Part shown: one piece after another, positions 44,477 to 57,302 of the stretch | Position numbering within the stretch: position 1 is the stretch's first letter | Layout: the number at the start of each line of letters is the position of its first letter | Assembly (NCBI GenBank): GCA_030549205.1 | Contig: JAUKTV010000027.1 | Location: 1 to 64,000, forward strand | Direction of reading: 5' to 3' | From: Apiosordaria backusii | Lineage: Eukaryota > Ascomycota > Sordariomycetes > Sordariales > Lasiosphaeriaceae | Length of the DNA stretch: 64,000 bases | Program-made: the position numbers and the translations under genes | The notes under the pieces: generated by a model | The model's input: the letters and a program-made list of their open reading frames with translations, nothing else | What the model was told of the DNA's origin: nothing | The model's database searches: none

Positions 44477-46207
44477 ATCGTTGGACAACAAGAAAGAGGG
44501 TGTTTATAGCGGTGTTGAAATAAGAGAGTTGCTGTCTTGTTGTGGTTGTTGTTGCTGTGGTTATGAATTAGAAAAGAGCCCCCTTTATGAACCGTTCATC
44601 TTGGTTGGTGTTTTTGTATGGGCTGTCTTTCCGTCTATAATGTATGTATGTATGTATGGATGTCCGTGTGGGGAAATCATGAAAAAGGTCAGATAGATCA
44701 GGAAAGAAAGGAGCAATTTGTGTTTCAAAGGCGGCGGCTGCGGCGGCGGTGGAAAAATGGTCTTCTTATAAACTTTGTCTTATCATGTCAAGAAACAGGA
44801 TCTTGGTTTTGGAAGGGAAAGCGGGAGTTTTTTTGTTGTTGAATGCGAATGAGATGTCAATGTCATGTCCAACCAGCAAAGTTCAAATGTACAACGGTAT
44901 AATGTCTTCACTGGATACAATCCAATCAACCGCAAAAATTACCAAAATCCTCTCGTTATATTTACACACACTACTCACTACCCTCACTTATCTATCTATC
45001 ATCCATCCCTCCTACCCACCCACCCAATCAACTCCCCCAAACCCCAAGATACTCCACCGTCCACCACCATCTTTGCCTTTCCCCCCTCCGCTGATCAGTC
45101 CCTCCCTCCCTCAATCATTGGCTTGCACCTTGCTTGCCAATCCTCTTACACTCCCCCATGGTGCCCTCACTCCCCAGCTCCCATCAAATATAAACATCCT
45201 CAAAACAAAACACTAAACACAGGTAGACATAGGAAAAAGACAAGATTTGTCAAGAAAACCACAAAGATATATTAAAAAAACCAACACAAAACATTACAAA
45301 CGCAAAAAGAGATTAAAAAAAACCCAATGCTATCCCATTTTACAACGCCCCTCTGTACAACGAAAAAGGAAATACACACACAACACACACACACACACAC
45401 ATACAGACTAGTCTTACAAGAACACAACAACTGACAATGACAAAACAGGGCAGGCAAGACTCTTACTTGGACTGCTGGACATCGCGAGGGATTCGTGCTT
45501 GGAGTGCTTTTTTTGGAGAGATTCTTTCATTATTTCTGGATGAGCAAAAACAAAAAGAAAAGAAAAAAACCAAAGAAAAAGGGATCCCCCCTCCTGTCCA
45601 GCCAGCCAAAAAAAAAAAAAAAAAAGAGTCAAAAGTAAAACCATGCCCTGTTACAATGCCGTTCTTTTTTGTATGTTCTCAAAAGGGATGCTGATTATTA
45701 GAGTGAGTTTATCTGTGAGTATGTGTATGTGGGTAGAGTGTGAGAGAGTGTGTGTGAGTGAAACGTCCCAAGGCGCCAAGTGAAGAGTGATATTTTTTCC
45801 TGCCAGGCCAGCCCAAGAGTAGTTATTAGCCCTGCCAACATCCCCGAGAGCTGCAAGCAGGTCAAAGGCCAGAAAGACAAAACAAGACAGAAAAAGGGAG
45901 AAACCGGATTATCGTAATCGTAATGATGTCCAGGAAAGGCGCCAAATGTGCTGGAATGCGCCTCGTGTAAGAAGGCGTCCTTCTATGTCCCATGCAAAAA
46001 AACAAAGAACGCATGTCGCAGACAAATCATAAAGGACTCCTATCTTCAAAAGCCTCTATATAGAACATGCCGCCGGCTGCCGCTTAAAGCGCTGATCCAT
46101 CGAGTTAGTCGACTCCTTTTTGGGTAAACTCCTGACTCTGAACTGAACGAATAAAAGGCTTACTCAGCAAGACGCCAGATCAACGTGTAAAAAAACAACC
46201 AAACGCA
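44477..46207. other. 1.7-kb convergent intergenic region
   Basis: 3' regions of the p24 and casein kinase genes. It contains a TGTA repeat at about 44641-44660, an AC-rich repeat at 45372-45402 and an A run at 45608-45625. No gene is supported. Confidence 0.55.
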
Positions 46208-47682
46208 TTAACCGCAGCAAAGAGTCTTCATGAACTTCTGGAACCCTGTTGGCTGTGGCTGAGGGTTATTCTGGGGCGTCGCCGGCGTGTTCATGGCCGG
46301 CGAGTGGGCCATCTGCCGTTGCGGCAGGTTCTGGGTGCTGTTCTGGAATTGGGCCTGGGTTGATCCCGTAGGTGTCGCTGCTGGCATGTTGTAGCCCCCG
46401 ACCGCGGTCCTTTGGGCCCCCAATGCGGGGGCGTTTGGCCGTCCTTGCTTCGACTGCCTCTGGTTCGGCTGGGGCGGTAGGGGTTTCCCAGCGTTTAAAT
46501 GCGACATGCTCAATTGAGGGGCTCGCGGGTCGCTTTGGTGGTGTGTCGTCGGCCCCCTCGAGTTGCCGTGGATTTCCATGGCCGAAGCCCCGGGGCGGGC
46601 GTTTGGGTTGTGCAAAGCGCCTGGACGATCCCAGTCCCCCTTCCTGTCGGGCTTGCCAACCTTCATCCAGTCATACTCTCCATCCTCGGGAATGCCAGCC
46701 TCCTTGAGCGCCGTAGTGAAAAGCTCGCGGAGGTAGTCATAGTCGGGCGTGTCCTCGAAGCCGAGGTTGCGCACATAGGTCAGATACGTGACGAGCTGCT
46801 CGGGGAAGCCCTCACACAGCTCCTTGATGGGCGTCGTCTGCTTCTTCTCACCGATCTTCTCGTACTTCTGCTTATTAGTAGCAGCCTTGAGACCCTGCCA
46901 GGGAAGACCACCGCGCAAGAAGTACATGAATACGTGGCCCAGCGCTTCGAGATCATCTCTTCTCGATTGCTCGCGACCAAGATGGGTGTTGATACTCATG
47001 TAGCGAGCAGTGCCGGAAAGCGACTTGCGCTCGCGGTAGGGAATATGTTGCTTTGTCTTGGGATCGCGGTATTGCTTGGCCATACCGAAATCCACCACAT
47101 GAATAACATTGGAGGTTTTGGAGTTTGGCCTGCCAATCAGGAAATTATCGGGCTTGATATCACGGTAAATCAAGTTCTTCTCGTGGATGGTCTGGACGCG
47201 GGACAACATCTGCTTCGCGACCATGACGACCGTCTTGAGGGAGAATCTCCGGTTGCAGTGGTCGAACAGATCCTCGAGGGATGGACCGAGAAGGTCAATC
47301 ACGAGGATGTTGTGCAGACCTTCTTGGCCGAAGTAGTAAACATTTGGAATACCAGCTGTGGAAGTCTGTTAGCCTCATGTCTTACGCGTCCATAGTTGAA
47401 GGCGTATCTACTTACGGCATCCGACGAGAATCTTGTATGTCCTGTATTCATCTCTCAGTTGGGGAGCATCGCTCTTTCTTGGTTCCTGCAGTCATGTCGC
47501 GTTAGGATCCCCATTTACAAAACTGCGCTTGTCGCGAGGTTGGGAGAACGTACAAACTTGATGGCAACCTGTTGGTTGTTGAGGAGGTTTGTACCCTCGA
47601 AAATAACACCGAATGAACCCTCTCCGATCTTCTTTCCCACTCTATAGTGTACACCAACAACGTTGGACGATGACGATGCCAT
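46208..47682 (-). CDS. YCK1: casein kinase I, plasma-membrane Yck type
   Basis: The model has three exons: 47682-47554, 47485-47416, 47355-46208; 448 aa. Ser/Thr kinase domain: Gly-rich loop VGKKIGEGSFGVIFEG, catalytic Lys in QVAIKF, PGIPNVYYFGQEG (restored over intron 2), the CK1 hinge IDLLGPSLEDLFD, catalytic loop YRDIKPDNFLIG, DFGMAKQYRD, and the CK1-specific SGTARYMSINTHLG. A Gln/Pro/Asn-rich tail ends FMKTLCCG, the paired C-terminal cysteines that are palmitoylated in yeast Yck1/2 and anchor the kinase to the plasma membrane. Roles there are nutrient sensing, endocytosis and morphogenesis. A 4.2-kb gene-free region lies upstream. Confidence 0.94.
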
Positions 47683-50600
47683 TTCGGGCAATTTGATCGT
47701 CAGCGATCAGGACAGCGACGCAGCGATAATTGTATGAAAAGCTCAATCTCGAATTATATCTGTAGCGATATCTGATGTCAGCCGCGCTGTTGGTTGCAGA
47801 CCATCGGCCGAATGAATCGGCGCTGTGTGCATTGGATGATGGGCAGGCGTAATTGAGGCCGGTTGCTGGTCCAGATGGTGGACAGTCTAATTGGCAGCCT
47901 GGCGGTGTTGGATGGACCAGCAAAGATGATGCGGGTAGATTGGATGGATGGACGTGTCGAAGCGGAAAACAAATGTGTACATGTAATGCGAAGATAATGA
48001 TGGGGCGTAACGGAGAGACTCACCCGATGTTCTGGACAGGACGTCAACGTGGATGAGTGAGCGGAAGGAACCCCTGGGCCAGGCGGTGGGCGGGCGGAGC
48101 TCTCTCAGCAGCTGTCGGGCGAGGCGCTGCCGTATTTTGTTGGCGTGTTCCAGGCTATTTTCCCCGTCGGTCGTCGATGTCGACTTCAATTGAACTCGTC
48201 GTGGAACTGGATGATCTCGTGACTTCAGCCGGCGTCGGGATAGGGGTCGCGGTTCGTGTTCGAGCTCGGCGGGTGGATAATGGACGTGGCGGTGGGCGCG
48301 AGGGCGGATTGAATTGATGATTCCGTTCCGTGGACCGTGGCCGAGTCGGGTCAGCAAGTGCACTACGAGTCCCAGGCTCCAGACGAGGCGAATTGGCGGT
48401 GGTGTTCGCGATTATCGGGCCCAACACGACTTGTCGTCTGCGGCCCTTGCACAGGCACACAGATTTTGATGGATGGCGATGGTCGTGCGGTGTGGTGGGA
48501 GGGTGGAATGGAGAAGGAGGAAAAGGCAGAGGGAAAGCTAAAGGAGGACGAACTGAAGGGGACGGCCAGTGCCAGGGCAGCGCTAGGGCAGCGCTCACCA
48601 GGCCAGCGGGCGAGGGCCGCGACAGGGGGGCTAGGCGTGCACGGCCAAAATCCCACAGAGGCAAAGCGCCCCAGTCCAGTCGCGACTTCTTCTGGCCTTC
48701 CAATCCAAGGTACCTTACCTTACCGATACATAAAATCAACTGGACAGTATCACGCCTGTGCCAAACAGCTGCAGGTCTGTCTGTGCCTCGAACCTGCTGT
48801 TACTTTTGACTCTGTTGGACAAGTCTGCCTTCAAATAAATGAAGTCAAAAAACAGCCTGGGACACTTCTGCTATGGATTGACTTTATCGGTCGATTGTGC
48901 AGCCACTAATTATTCCCCAAACTACCTTAGCTTGTCGCTTCAATGGCACACGCCCAGGACTCAAGCTGCCCTGTGCTTTTTCCCATGTGCCCACGGTTCA
49001 CGCCCAAAAAGAAACGTCCATCCCGATCAAGCTTTCATCCCCGGTGGATCAGAGATACAACTTTGCAATCTTGTCTTGTCATTGGCAATGCATTGAGATG
49101 CAAGCGCGTCCGTCATATAAAAGAAACGGCCGCACAATACCCGCTTATAGCATCAACGTTCACAGGCTAGACAGTAAGAAAAAGGAGAGCCAAGGGAGCT
49201 ACAGAATAGACTGGCCGAGGCGAACGAACCATCAAACGATCCATTTCCCAACCCCCAAATCCCCACCGCTAGAAGCTTGCCCGGAACGGCATCTCGTCCA
49301 ACGGCATCGAATTAAAAAAGGGGGAAGGGAGCCAATGGGCTGAGGCGCATGACACTCCTGCTGCTTACTGGGGACGATGCAAACAAGCAAAAAGGAAGGT
49401 AGGACAAACAGTCTGGTGGTTTTCCTCTGTCAAGGCTTCAGTCCTCGCTCCGGGTCTCGGTGACGGTACGGATGATACGCGGTAGGGGAAAACGGGTAGG
49501 CGAGATGCATTCTGCGGGACGGAGTGGTTCCTTGGAGATGGCGGTGACGGTGACAGCCCGCCCTGTTGAAGGGAAACCCCCTGTTCGAACCAAAAGTCTG
49601 GGGAGCATCTCTTGCTTATTTTTTTCTTCCTGCGAGGCTGGGTGGTCCGTCCCGCTTTCTTACCGCAACCGACATGGGATCGCGTCCGAAATGTTCATCT
49701 CATCAGAATTGCTTGGAAGAGACCCGACCGACGTCAGATCAGACATTTCTCTTTTTCTTGAAGATCGATTGTCAAGATGATTGATTGATTGATTTTCTTC
49801 TGATGAACGCGGCTGTCAGCCCACCGCCTAGCCTCGAGGTCAACCTACATTTGCCACCAGGTCAAGCCAAAAGAAACCCAAGCCTCCCATTGCAGCAGCA
49901 GCTTTTTGACTTGATCACAAGCCATCATCGTCAAGTCTTTTCCTCTTTTTACCCCTTGAGCCAAAAACGTTGAATTCTTGGCGCATCCTAGGTAGGAATA
50001 GCTTGCAATGCAACACGATCTGCTGTTCGAATCCGCATGGAACGAAAAAAGCCTTGGATACCATCATCACACAACATCATCATCAGTTCCCCAGACTCAT
50101 GCACCACACACCACTCTACTTCGGCCAAAATATGCACACCATTCCTTCCCCTTTCGGCCACCACCTCTTGTCTCGGAGACCTGCCTTTCTAACCAACCCC
50201 CACAGCTCAGCTGCAAAGCCAACTCACCAAGCATCCTGGCATCCCACATCCATGCATGCATCATCATCCTGTGGTCGGCAAGCAGAACGAAACAAAAACA
50301 CCACAAAAAGACAAACATCATCCCGTCTTCTTATTCAAACCGGTTATTAGCAACGTAGGATTCTTAGGAATATAACCGCCCAAGACTCTCCAAAAAAGAA
50401 GTTCTCGATTTTATGTATTCTAAGCGCTCGGCCCTCCCGCCGAATGACCACCCACCCATCCGGCAGTCAAAAATATGCAGGAACGGGATGTCCGTTCGTT
50501 TCGTTTGTCAATGAAAAAAAAAAAAAAAATCTCGCCAGCACCTTTTTTATTTCCGAAATCACCACAGCCGAAAGTTGACATTTCATTTTTCTTAGCAAAC

Positions 50601-51230
50601 TTTGTCCCGATATTTCCCCAAGCTTTGTGTATCGGACAGTCCCTAAATTTAAGGAGGATTCATCAAATCACCAGCCAAACATTTCACTTTTTGTGTTCCT
50701 CGGCGCGTTTGTCGCGTTTCTTTTGCTCTTTGCATCCTTCCATTCAGGGTTAAATTATTCTCGGAAATATGACCGGAGGGCACGCGCATCAACGAATCAA
50801 AATTCGGAATGTGACCATGACCTTCAAGGCATAAAAATAAATCAAAAGATCAAACGAAACAAAAGCCATGTATAACCCTCAGCCAACTTGTGACCAATAA
50901 TATTATCTCCTGGATGCTTCCCCCCCTCCCCCCCCCCCCCAAAAGGCTCTTCAAATCCAAAATCCAAAAGGTTTGGTAAAGAAAAAAGATAAAATAAAAA
51001 CCCCTTCAAAAAAGAGGAATGTGTCTCTAGAGAGACCATCCGATACCTGGTACCTCGCATGACTGGCATATTTTGCTCCCCTTTGCCCCCCGAGGACTGT
51101 CTCACTACTCATGGATGTTGATTGCCCCCATCTGTTTGCGCCCCTTTTATATAAGAAGAGGAAGGGTGTGTTGGACTCGATCAAAATCTGAGGTAACAAC
51201 ACCTCCAAACCTAGAAACCTGGAGACTCTG

Positions 51231-51258
51231 ACCACCACCACCACCACCACCACCACCA
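51231..51258. repeat. (ACC)9 microsatellite
   Basis: Perfect trinucleotide repeat; a second one starts exactly 300 bp further at 51531. Confidence 0.9.
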
Positions 51259-51530
51259 AAAAGCCACCGTGACACAGTTCCTCTCAGCCCACTCGGTGCT
51301 CCTTTGGGGAGGTGAGATCTTGCGCAACGCTCTCAGACATCCACTTCTTGTTGTCTTGCAGTTAGGTATAACACGTTGCACCAGTCCCCCAAGAAGGAAC
51401 AGCATCGTATACTACACAGGTATTCATTCCCAGCCCCCTTTCCCAAGGACTCGCAAGTGTTGCTCATAAATCCTCGTCGTTATATTCTCATCCTCGTTTT
51501 ACGCTTCTCTCTTTCCTTCCTTTCTCCATC

Positions 51531-51555
51531 ACCACCACCACCACCACCACCACCA
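51531..51555. repeat. (ACC)8 microsatellite
   Basis: Perfect trinucleotide repeat on the same strand as the one at 51231; the flanks are not similar by eye. Confidence 0.9.
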
Positions 51556-51892
51556 AAATATAAAACAAAGAAAGGAGAGCAAAGCAGGCTATATCACAAA
51601 TTACTGGTACACTTTAGCAAGTTGTTATGCGTGTGTGTGTGTATCCTCATCCCCCCACCGCCACCCATCGCATAACCCCCCCCCCCTTCCGCCTTCCAAT
51701 CCAACATCATAGTTTGAAAACAACAAGAAGAAAAAAAAGACAAGCCTCAGTGTGTCCATCCCAAAACAAAAAGAGTGCAATTTCCCCGCAACCCCCATTT
51801 CCCATTTTTTGTTCTGCTCCGCTCCCTTTGCAAATTCATCATGACAGAACCAACGACAAAAGTAAACCACCCCGCTCAGCTTGCAAGTCCCC

Positions 51893-54800
51893 TTAAACTC
51901 CAAACAGTCCACCTCCGTTGCTCCCGCTGTCCTTGGCAGCTTCAGCAAACCGCTTCAGGCGCGCTGCGTCTTCGCTGACTGCGCTCCCATTCCCATTCAC
52001 ATGTGACTTGCCGGCCGCTGTCAACTCGCTGAAGGCCACCGTCACTGTCTTCTTGGCGTACTCCTTCGTGGTGAGATACCACGCATCCGCCCGCGCCTTT
52101 TCGATGTAGGTGCGCAGCTCGTCGTCCTCCCACTTCATGTTCTCAAGGATCTTCTTCTGAGCCGCGTCGTCCAGGGCGCTGAATCGTCGGTCCAGCTCTT
52201 CGGTATAAACGCCGAGGCACTCCGAAGGCTTGACAAATGGGTTGAACTTCTCATCCGAGAGCCCTATTAAGCGTGATGTTAGTATAGATTTCCACCAAGA
52301 GTTGGATAAATTTGCAACTTACTCTGTTCGTAGACAGCAAAGAGGGTGTGGTAGGTGGCCGTGTTGCCCAGCAGCTCCAGCTGCGCATCGTCGCCCTTGT
52401 TCTTGGTTTGGTTGACAACCTTCCAGTCATCACGAACGAAACAACGACGCCAGATCAGCCGCACCGCCTTGGCACGTTCCTCGCCCTTGAGACCGTACTT
52501 AGCGACCTTGAGAGCCAGGCAAAACGGGTCCGCAATGGCGTCCTCGTACTTCTCGCCCAGGTCGGCCAGTGTGAGTAGATCGATCAAGGTAGCAGGATGA
52601 AGCGCCTCGTGCTTGAGCAAGCGAGACATGCCATCTTCGAAGATCTGGTAAAGGGCTTTCTGCCTCTTGGGAATCAAAACGGCATGCTCTTTCAGAACAA
52701 GCTCCAACTCGGCCGACTCATCAACTCCGTCCCGGATGATTGGTAGGATCGTGCTGTAGAGGTTGTCCTGGATTTTGATAAGCTCAAGCTCATGCTCGAT
52801 CTTTTCCAGGTTGATGTTGGTTTTGGCCAGCACGTCAGAAGTTGCGCTGCGGGCGCCGTCCCCGTTGACAGACTGCTCGGCTTCCTCAGCCAAAAACGCC
52901 AGCTTGCCCAAGCTGAGCTCAATCTTCTTGTTCCAGACCTGTTGCTCGCGACTCAGTCCAAGATTAAGAAGAGTTTCGGCAGCATGGTCGAGATCCTTTT
53001 CTCGTTGGACGTCATTGATCCATGAGATCTTGGCAAGCTCAGGCTTAGTTCGGAGAAATCGGGTAGCGTAGCCGTGTCTGTCGTACGGGAAGTCGAGAAC
53101 GGCCTGGACACCGCTGCTCTCGAGCAGAACCTCGTAGGCACGGAAAGCAAACTTCTCCTCATATTCGTCAAATAGCCTGCCCATGCGTTTCTTCTTCTCC
53201 TCGGCATGAAACTGAATGTCGTCGGCTACACTTTGGGGAACAGCGCTGGCGGCCTTCTGTTCCATAAACAGAATTTGCTGCACGACAATCTCAGCAAGCG
53301 CCTCGAATCCTTTGTACTCCTTGGCAAGCTGAATGGCCTCCTCCCACAGATCAAAGTCTTTCAGACGAGAAACTTTGTCATAGACCTCTTCCTGGTAGGC
53401 CTGAATGTAGAGCTTCCCGCGCGCCTGGATTTCTGGAATTTCGCTTTCCGAAGCCCACGAGCCCTGGTCGGCTAATGATTGCAGGTGTTGGCTGATCAAA
53501 GCTGGCAGCAGAGCCCGGATGGATTCGAGGAGCGTTTTGATGGTTTGGTTGCTCTCTTGTGCTGGCGGATGAGACTCAAGCCACTTGAAACAAAACTCAA
53601 TCAGTCGTTTATGGTTGTGGATGATGAGGTGGGTAGCCATCCACGGTTCGGGAAACCCATTGCCACCTGGGATTTTGGTGCTGTCCACTCCATACTCCCT
53701 AGCCCTCATGAGACGGAATTGCCGCGCCTCAAAAAGGGCCCCGTTCTTCAAAGTGGCAGCTTCCCATGCCAACCGGGTGATCTCATCATCAGTGCCAACT
53801 ACCTTCTTAGTGTAGATGATCTTGATGATTTGGTAGGTCCAAGCAAGGAAGATGTCGAATCTCCAGACGTCGTGAATGAACCAATGCCGGACAGGATCTA
53901 CCTCTCCGGCCGCCATGTTCAGGTCCGTCTTGTTGGTTTCATGAATCCAGGCAACGATTTGCGAGACCACGGTCCTCTCCCCTTGCGGTCGCTCTTCAAG
54001 AAACTGCTCATGCTTCTGCCACACCCACCTAGCAACAGCAAGTTTCTCAGCATTGTAAAGAAGCTTCCAACGAGTTACGGCATCGATTTCGACATCAAGC
54101 TCACTGAGATAGGCGATTAGACCGTCCAAGTAGCTTATCCGTAACCTGAGGTTGTTTTCGAGAGAGGCCGGAATGTTGGAAATGAAGGGTGTCTTGGAGC
54201 TCAGGATTTCGTTGCTCAATCCGATAGCGGCATTTCCAATGTCCTGGGCGGAAAACGGCAGTTGCCTCTTACCTCGGAACACGAGCGGGTTGTCGCCCTT
54301 GACACCGAAGAAGACGGCCTGTTCGAGCTTGCTCTTTGCTGTGATTTGTGGGGGGGTGCTTGTAGTAAACCGGTCCACATCCGTGACGGCAACCCTGACA
54401 GTCCCAACACCTTGCAACAAAAGCACAACAGCCGGGTTTTTGATCCTGAATCGGTGTGTGCGCTGCCCGTCTTGTCCCTGGTCATTGCTGGTAGGCTCTT
54501 CAATACCGGAGCCGACCACCTGCAAGGAATCCTCGTCTCGGAAGTCAATCACATCTTCGAACGACGCCGGTAGAATGTGAGCCTCGTCCAGCAGCTGCAC
54601 CTCAGGAGAGTCGGGGGGCGAGCCCATAGAGGCGACAACTACGGCCCGGTCAAACACGACAAACGCAATAAGTCCTGGGCGCGGTAGGTGGAGTCGGGGT
54701 TTCTCTGCAGCACCAGGTCGGACGGGGGTCGTATATGAAGTCAGTGGGCGAACGCTAAAAATCCCGATGCCGTCCGCGCAAATCAACACCTCCACAACAG

Positions 54801-56239
54801 CATAGCGAGTCTGGCGCCTGTCTGTGTGTGATACCAGTAGTAGACAATGCTGCATCTCACTCCCGACAGTATGAGCCTCGCTCATAAGATCTTTGCGGAA
54901 CCGGCTAGCGTAGATGTATTTCGATTCGAGGCCTCGCGGGATGAAGGTCAAGTCGAGTACTTGAAAGGAGTCTGGTGTAAACTCTTGGCTCTTCCTGTCG
55001 ACATTGCGTACTGCGTCGATCAACTTGTCTCGAATGTCGGTGTCGGCAAGCAATTCATGCTGACCGCCACGGTGAATCTTCCAGGAAGACAGTCTCCCTT
55101 TTGTCGTCACAGCGACAATTACGCGCTCCCCAACGTTCGACCCATGACCTGCCCGGGCGGCTGCAATATCTGTGCGAGATGAAGAGCCAGTAAAGGCATT
55201 GCGAATGTTGCCAAAGAAAGCCCCCAAGTTGCTAGACAGCCCGTTACGGAGGAACTGTACTGAAATTCCAGGGCGGCCGTGGGTATCCCTGACGCTCATG
55301 TAGGCAAGGCGGCCACTGCTCAGAACAAGGATGAAGCCAGAAGTTTCCGCGTTCACAATCTGAACAACATGCTCTCCAGAGAACATGCCCGAAATCGCGT
55401 CCTCGACACCGTTCCGCTGTTGGCGGATGAAGTCGAGAGTGGCGGCGCTCGCAATGGATTCCCAGTAGGCGATCTTGCCGCTGACGGGCATAACAACCAC
55501 CAGGCCTGGTTCATCGGAGGCGGCGGATGGGGGTACTAGAGAGCCGAGTGGAAGAGGATCGCTGAGGTGCTTCGAGGGATAGGGTAGCGTGAACACGAAT
55601 GTTTCGGGGGAAGAGGCGGTCGATGCATATGGCCATACAAAGGCATGGGTATGGGTAAGGCTCAAAGCATAGCCGCTTGAGGAATAGATGGCGCCCTGCT
55701 GCCGGTCTTTAGAAGCAGTTAGTACTGGAAGTTCACGCAAAGCTCTCTCGTCTCGGTGTACAAGCAAATCGGTCTTACTTTGCGCGTCGGCGCGGAGCCT
55801 ATCCGGCAACGCTGGCAGCTTGCTCACTGTGTATGCATTGTTCTGCGTCTGCAGATTAGGATCAGTTAGTATACATCAACAGGTTTCACGGCGCACCAGG
55901 AGGAAATAAGCGACATACCAGAACAACACTCCCATCGCCCTTGTTTGGCCTCTCGCCGGCTTTTGGCTTCTTGAAACGGACACTGAGCTCTCTTCGTGGA
56001 ACGCCCACGTTCTCAATGCCGTCGCTCTTCGCGCCGAGCAAGTCGATCTGGTCCGACTTCACCTCAAACGTCTCAGGCGCGGCGTCGGGATTCGCAAACG
56101 TGGTTTCCGACAATGGCACTCTTTGCCGTTTAGCTTTGGGTTGTTGTACCGAGTTCTCGGCGCTGAGAGGGCGCTGGCGACGACGACTGCTACGGGTTCC
56201 CTTTGCGGGCCCGTTTTCTTGAAGGGTGGGCGAGAACAT
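51893..56239 (-). CDS. NUP133: nuclear pore complex protein Nup133
   Basis: The model has three exons: 56239-55919, 55848-52323, 52263-51893; 1405 aa. Scaffold nucleoporin of the Y (Nup84/Nup107) complex. An Arg/Lys-rich disordered N-terminus is followed by a beta-propeller (about residues 110-560; blocks such as YALSLTHTHAFVWPY, PVSGKIAYWESIASA, RLAYMSVRD) and a long alpha-helical stack to the end (KLLYNAEKLAVARWVWQKHE, EKFAFRAYEVLLES, ENMKWEDDELRTYIEKA). The last intron joins YEQ-R-LSDEKFNPFV, consistent in phase. Intron 1 has two in-frame acceptors 6 nt apart (CAG-ACGCAG), so residues TQ may be included or skipped. The length fits fungal Nup133 (1150-1400). Divergent with AFG1. Confidence 0.9.
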
Positions 56240-57302
56240 GATGTTCGCGGTCGCGACTTGATGTGATGTTTTTTTTTTCTCTAGGTCCTGATGCTGCGCG
56301 ACCTGGCGACGGGACCGCCGATTGAGAAAGACGTCGCTTGGTTGGTGGAATTCGGGCAGTCGGTCAGCTATCTCAGCATATCAGGTGGTATCGGTAGAAT
56401 GCTGGAAATCGCTGATAAAAGATAAATAGAGGCTGATATCAGGCTCGAGGCGGGCAGAAGGGGATGGAATTGAAGGGCGATGCCTCTTCTCGGTTTGACC
56501 TTTCCCAGGTACGAGTGACGAAGCCTTCAGCGATTGGCCTGTGTTGACTTTGGCCAAAAAAATATCGATATCTTATTGGCCGCAAGGTTCAAAACGTGGA
56601 GACCAAGCTGCCAGTGCTCTCTTCGCGCTAGCACCCGATTGAGCACACCTGCCAAGACAGAGATCCCCACAGTTGAGTCGATGTTAGAGCGAGACATCAA
56701 GTTGGACATCAGTTCGAGATGCCTTGGAAGTCTGAGAAGGCCTTTGTGAAGGCTAGAACAGTCATGTAGTGAGTAGAGCTTTTTTAGAGCTTTTCAATGT
56801 TTCTTGTACACAATGTATAGCTTATTTCTAAGAAGATATGGCGGCGCCTTTGAATGTAATGTTTTGATATTGAAGTTACGCACTAACAATCATTCATGCC
56901 CTGGAGGTTCCCCTTTGAACTTTTCTTTCGAGGGACATGTCGAGTGTTTAGGCTTCCTACAGTTATTCTTCTTATTTTTCGGTTATCATAGCTTTTATAC
57001 CGTTATCCCTTCTCGATACCAAGTACAGAGGCCCATCAATGGGTCCATCCACTGTTACCAATAGCAAATTCTGAGGATTTTTAGGGGACCACCGACAGTG
57101 ACATCATCGCGGATTGGAGCTCCGTCGCGGTTTTATTCCGTCGCAACCACCACCAACCACTACCAACGACACACTATCCAACTTTATCGGCGTTGAAGAA
57201 ACATATCATTGGCCGATATCCCTCAGTTTCGATATGTTTCGCAGGAATAGAGAAATTGCTCGAGATATCTCATGCTCATAATTCCTGAGAGTATTATCAG
57301 CC
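56240..57302. promoter_or_regulatory. divergent promoter region NUP133/AFG1
   Basis: 1063 bp between opposite start codons. The half nearest NUP133 is GC-rich, the half nearest AFG1 AT-rich. No gene seen. Confidence 0.5.

Larger units (their letters stand above)
47683..51892. promoter_or_regulatory. 4.2-kb gene-free region upstream of YCK1
   Basis: The longest gap in the gene-dense part. It holds many short overlapping frames but no recognisable domain, tRNA or repeat family. The left part probably carries the YCK1 promoter and a long 5' leader; the right part is the 3' region of NUP133. It contains (ACC)n tracts at 51231 and 51531, poly-C runs near 50929-50940 and 51670-51686, and an A run at 50516-50529. 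A TATATAA occurs at 51150. Confidence 0.45.

Noticed and set aside
48155..48909. Frames of 150-195 codons on both strands upstream of YCK1
   Set aside because: Mutually antisense, low-complexity composition driven by high GC; treated as leader or promoter.
49969..50045. Possible tRNA around a GTTCGAATCC box
   Set aside because: The box is good, but acceptor pairing is only 5 of 7 and the T-stem 4 of 5, and no convincing D-arm or anticodon arm can be drawn.
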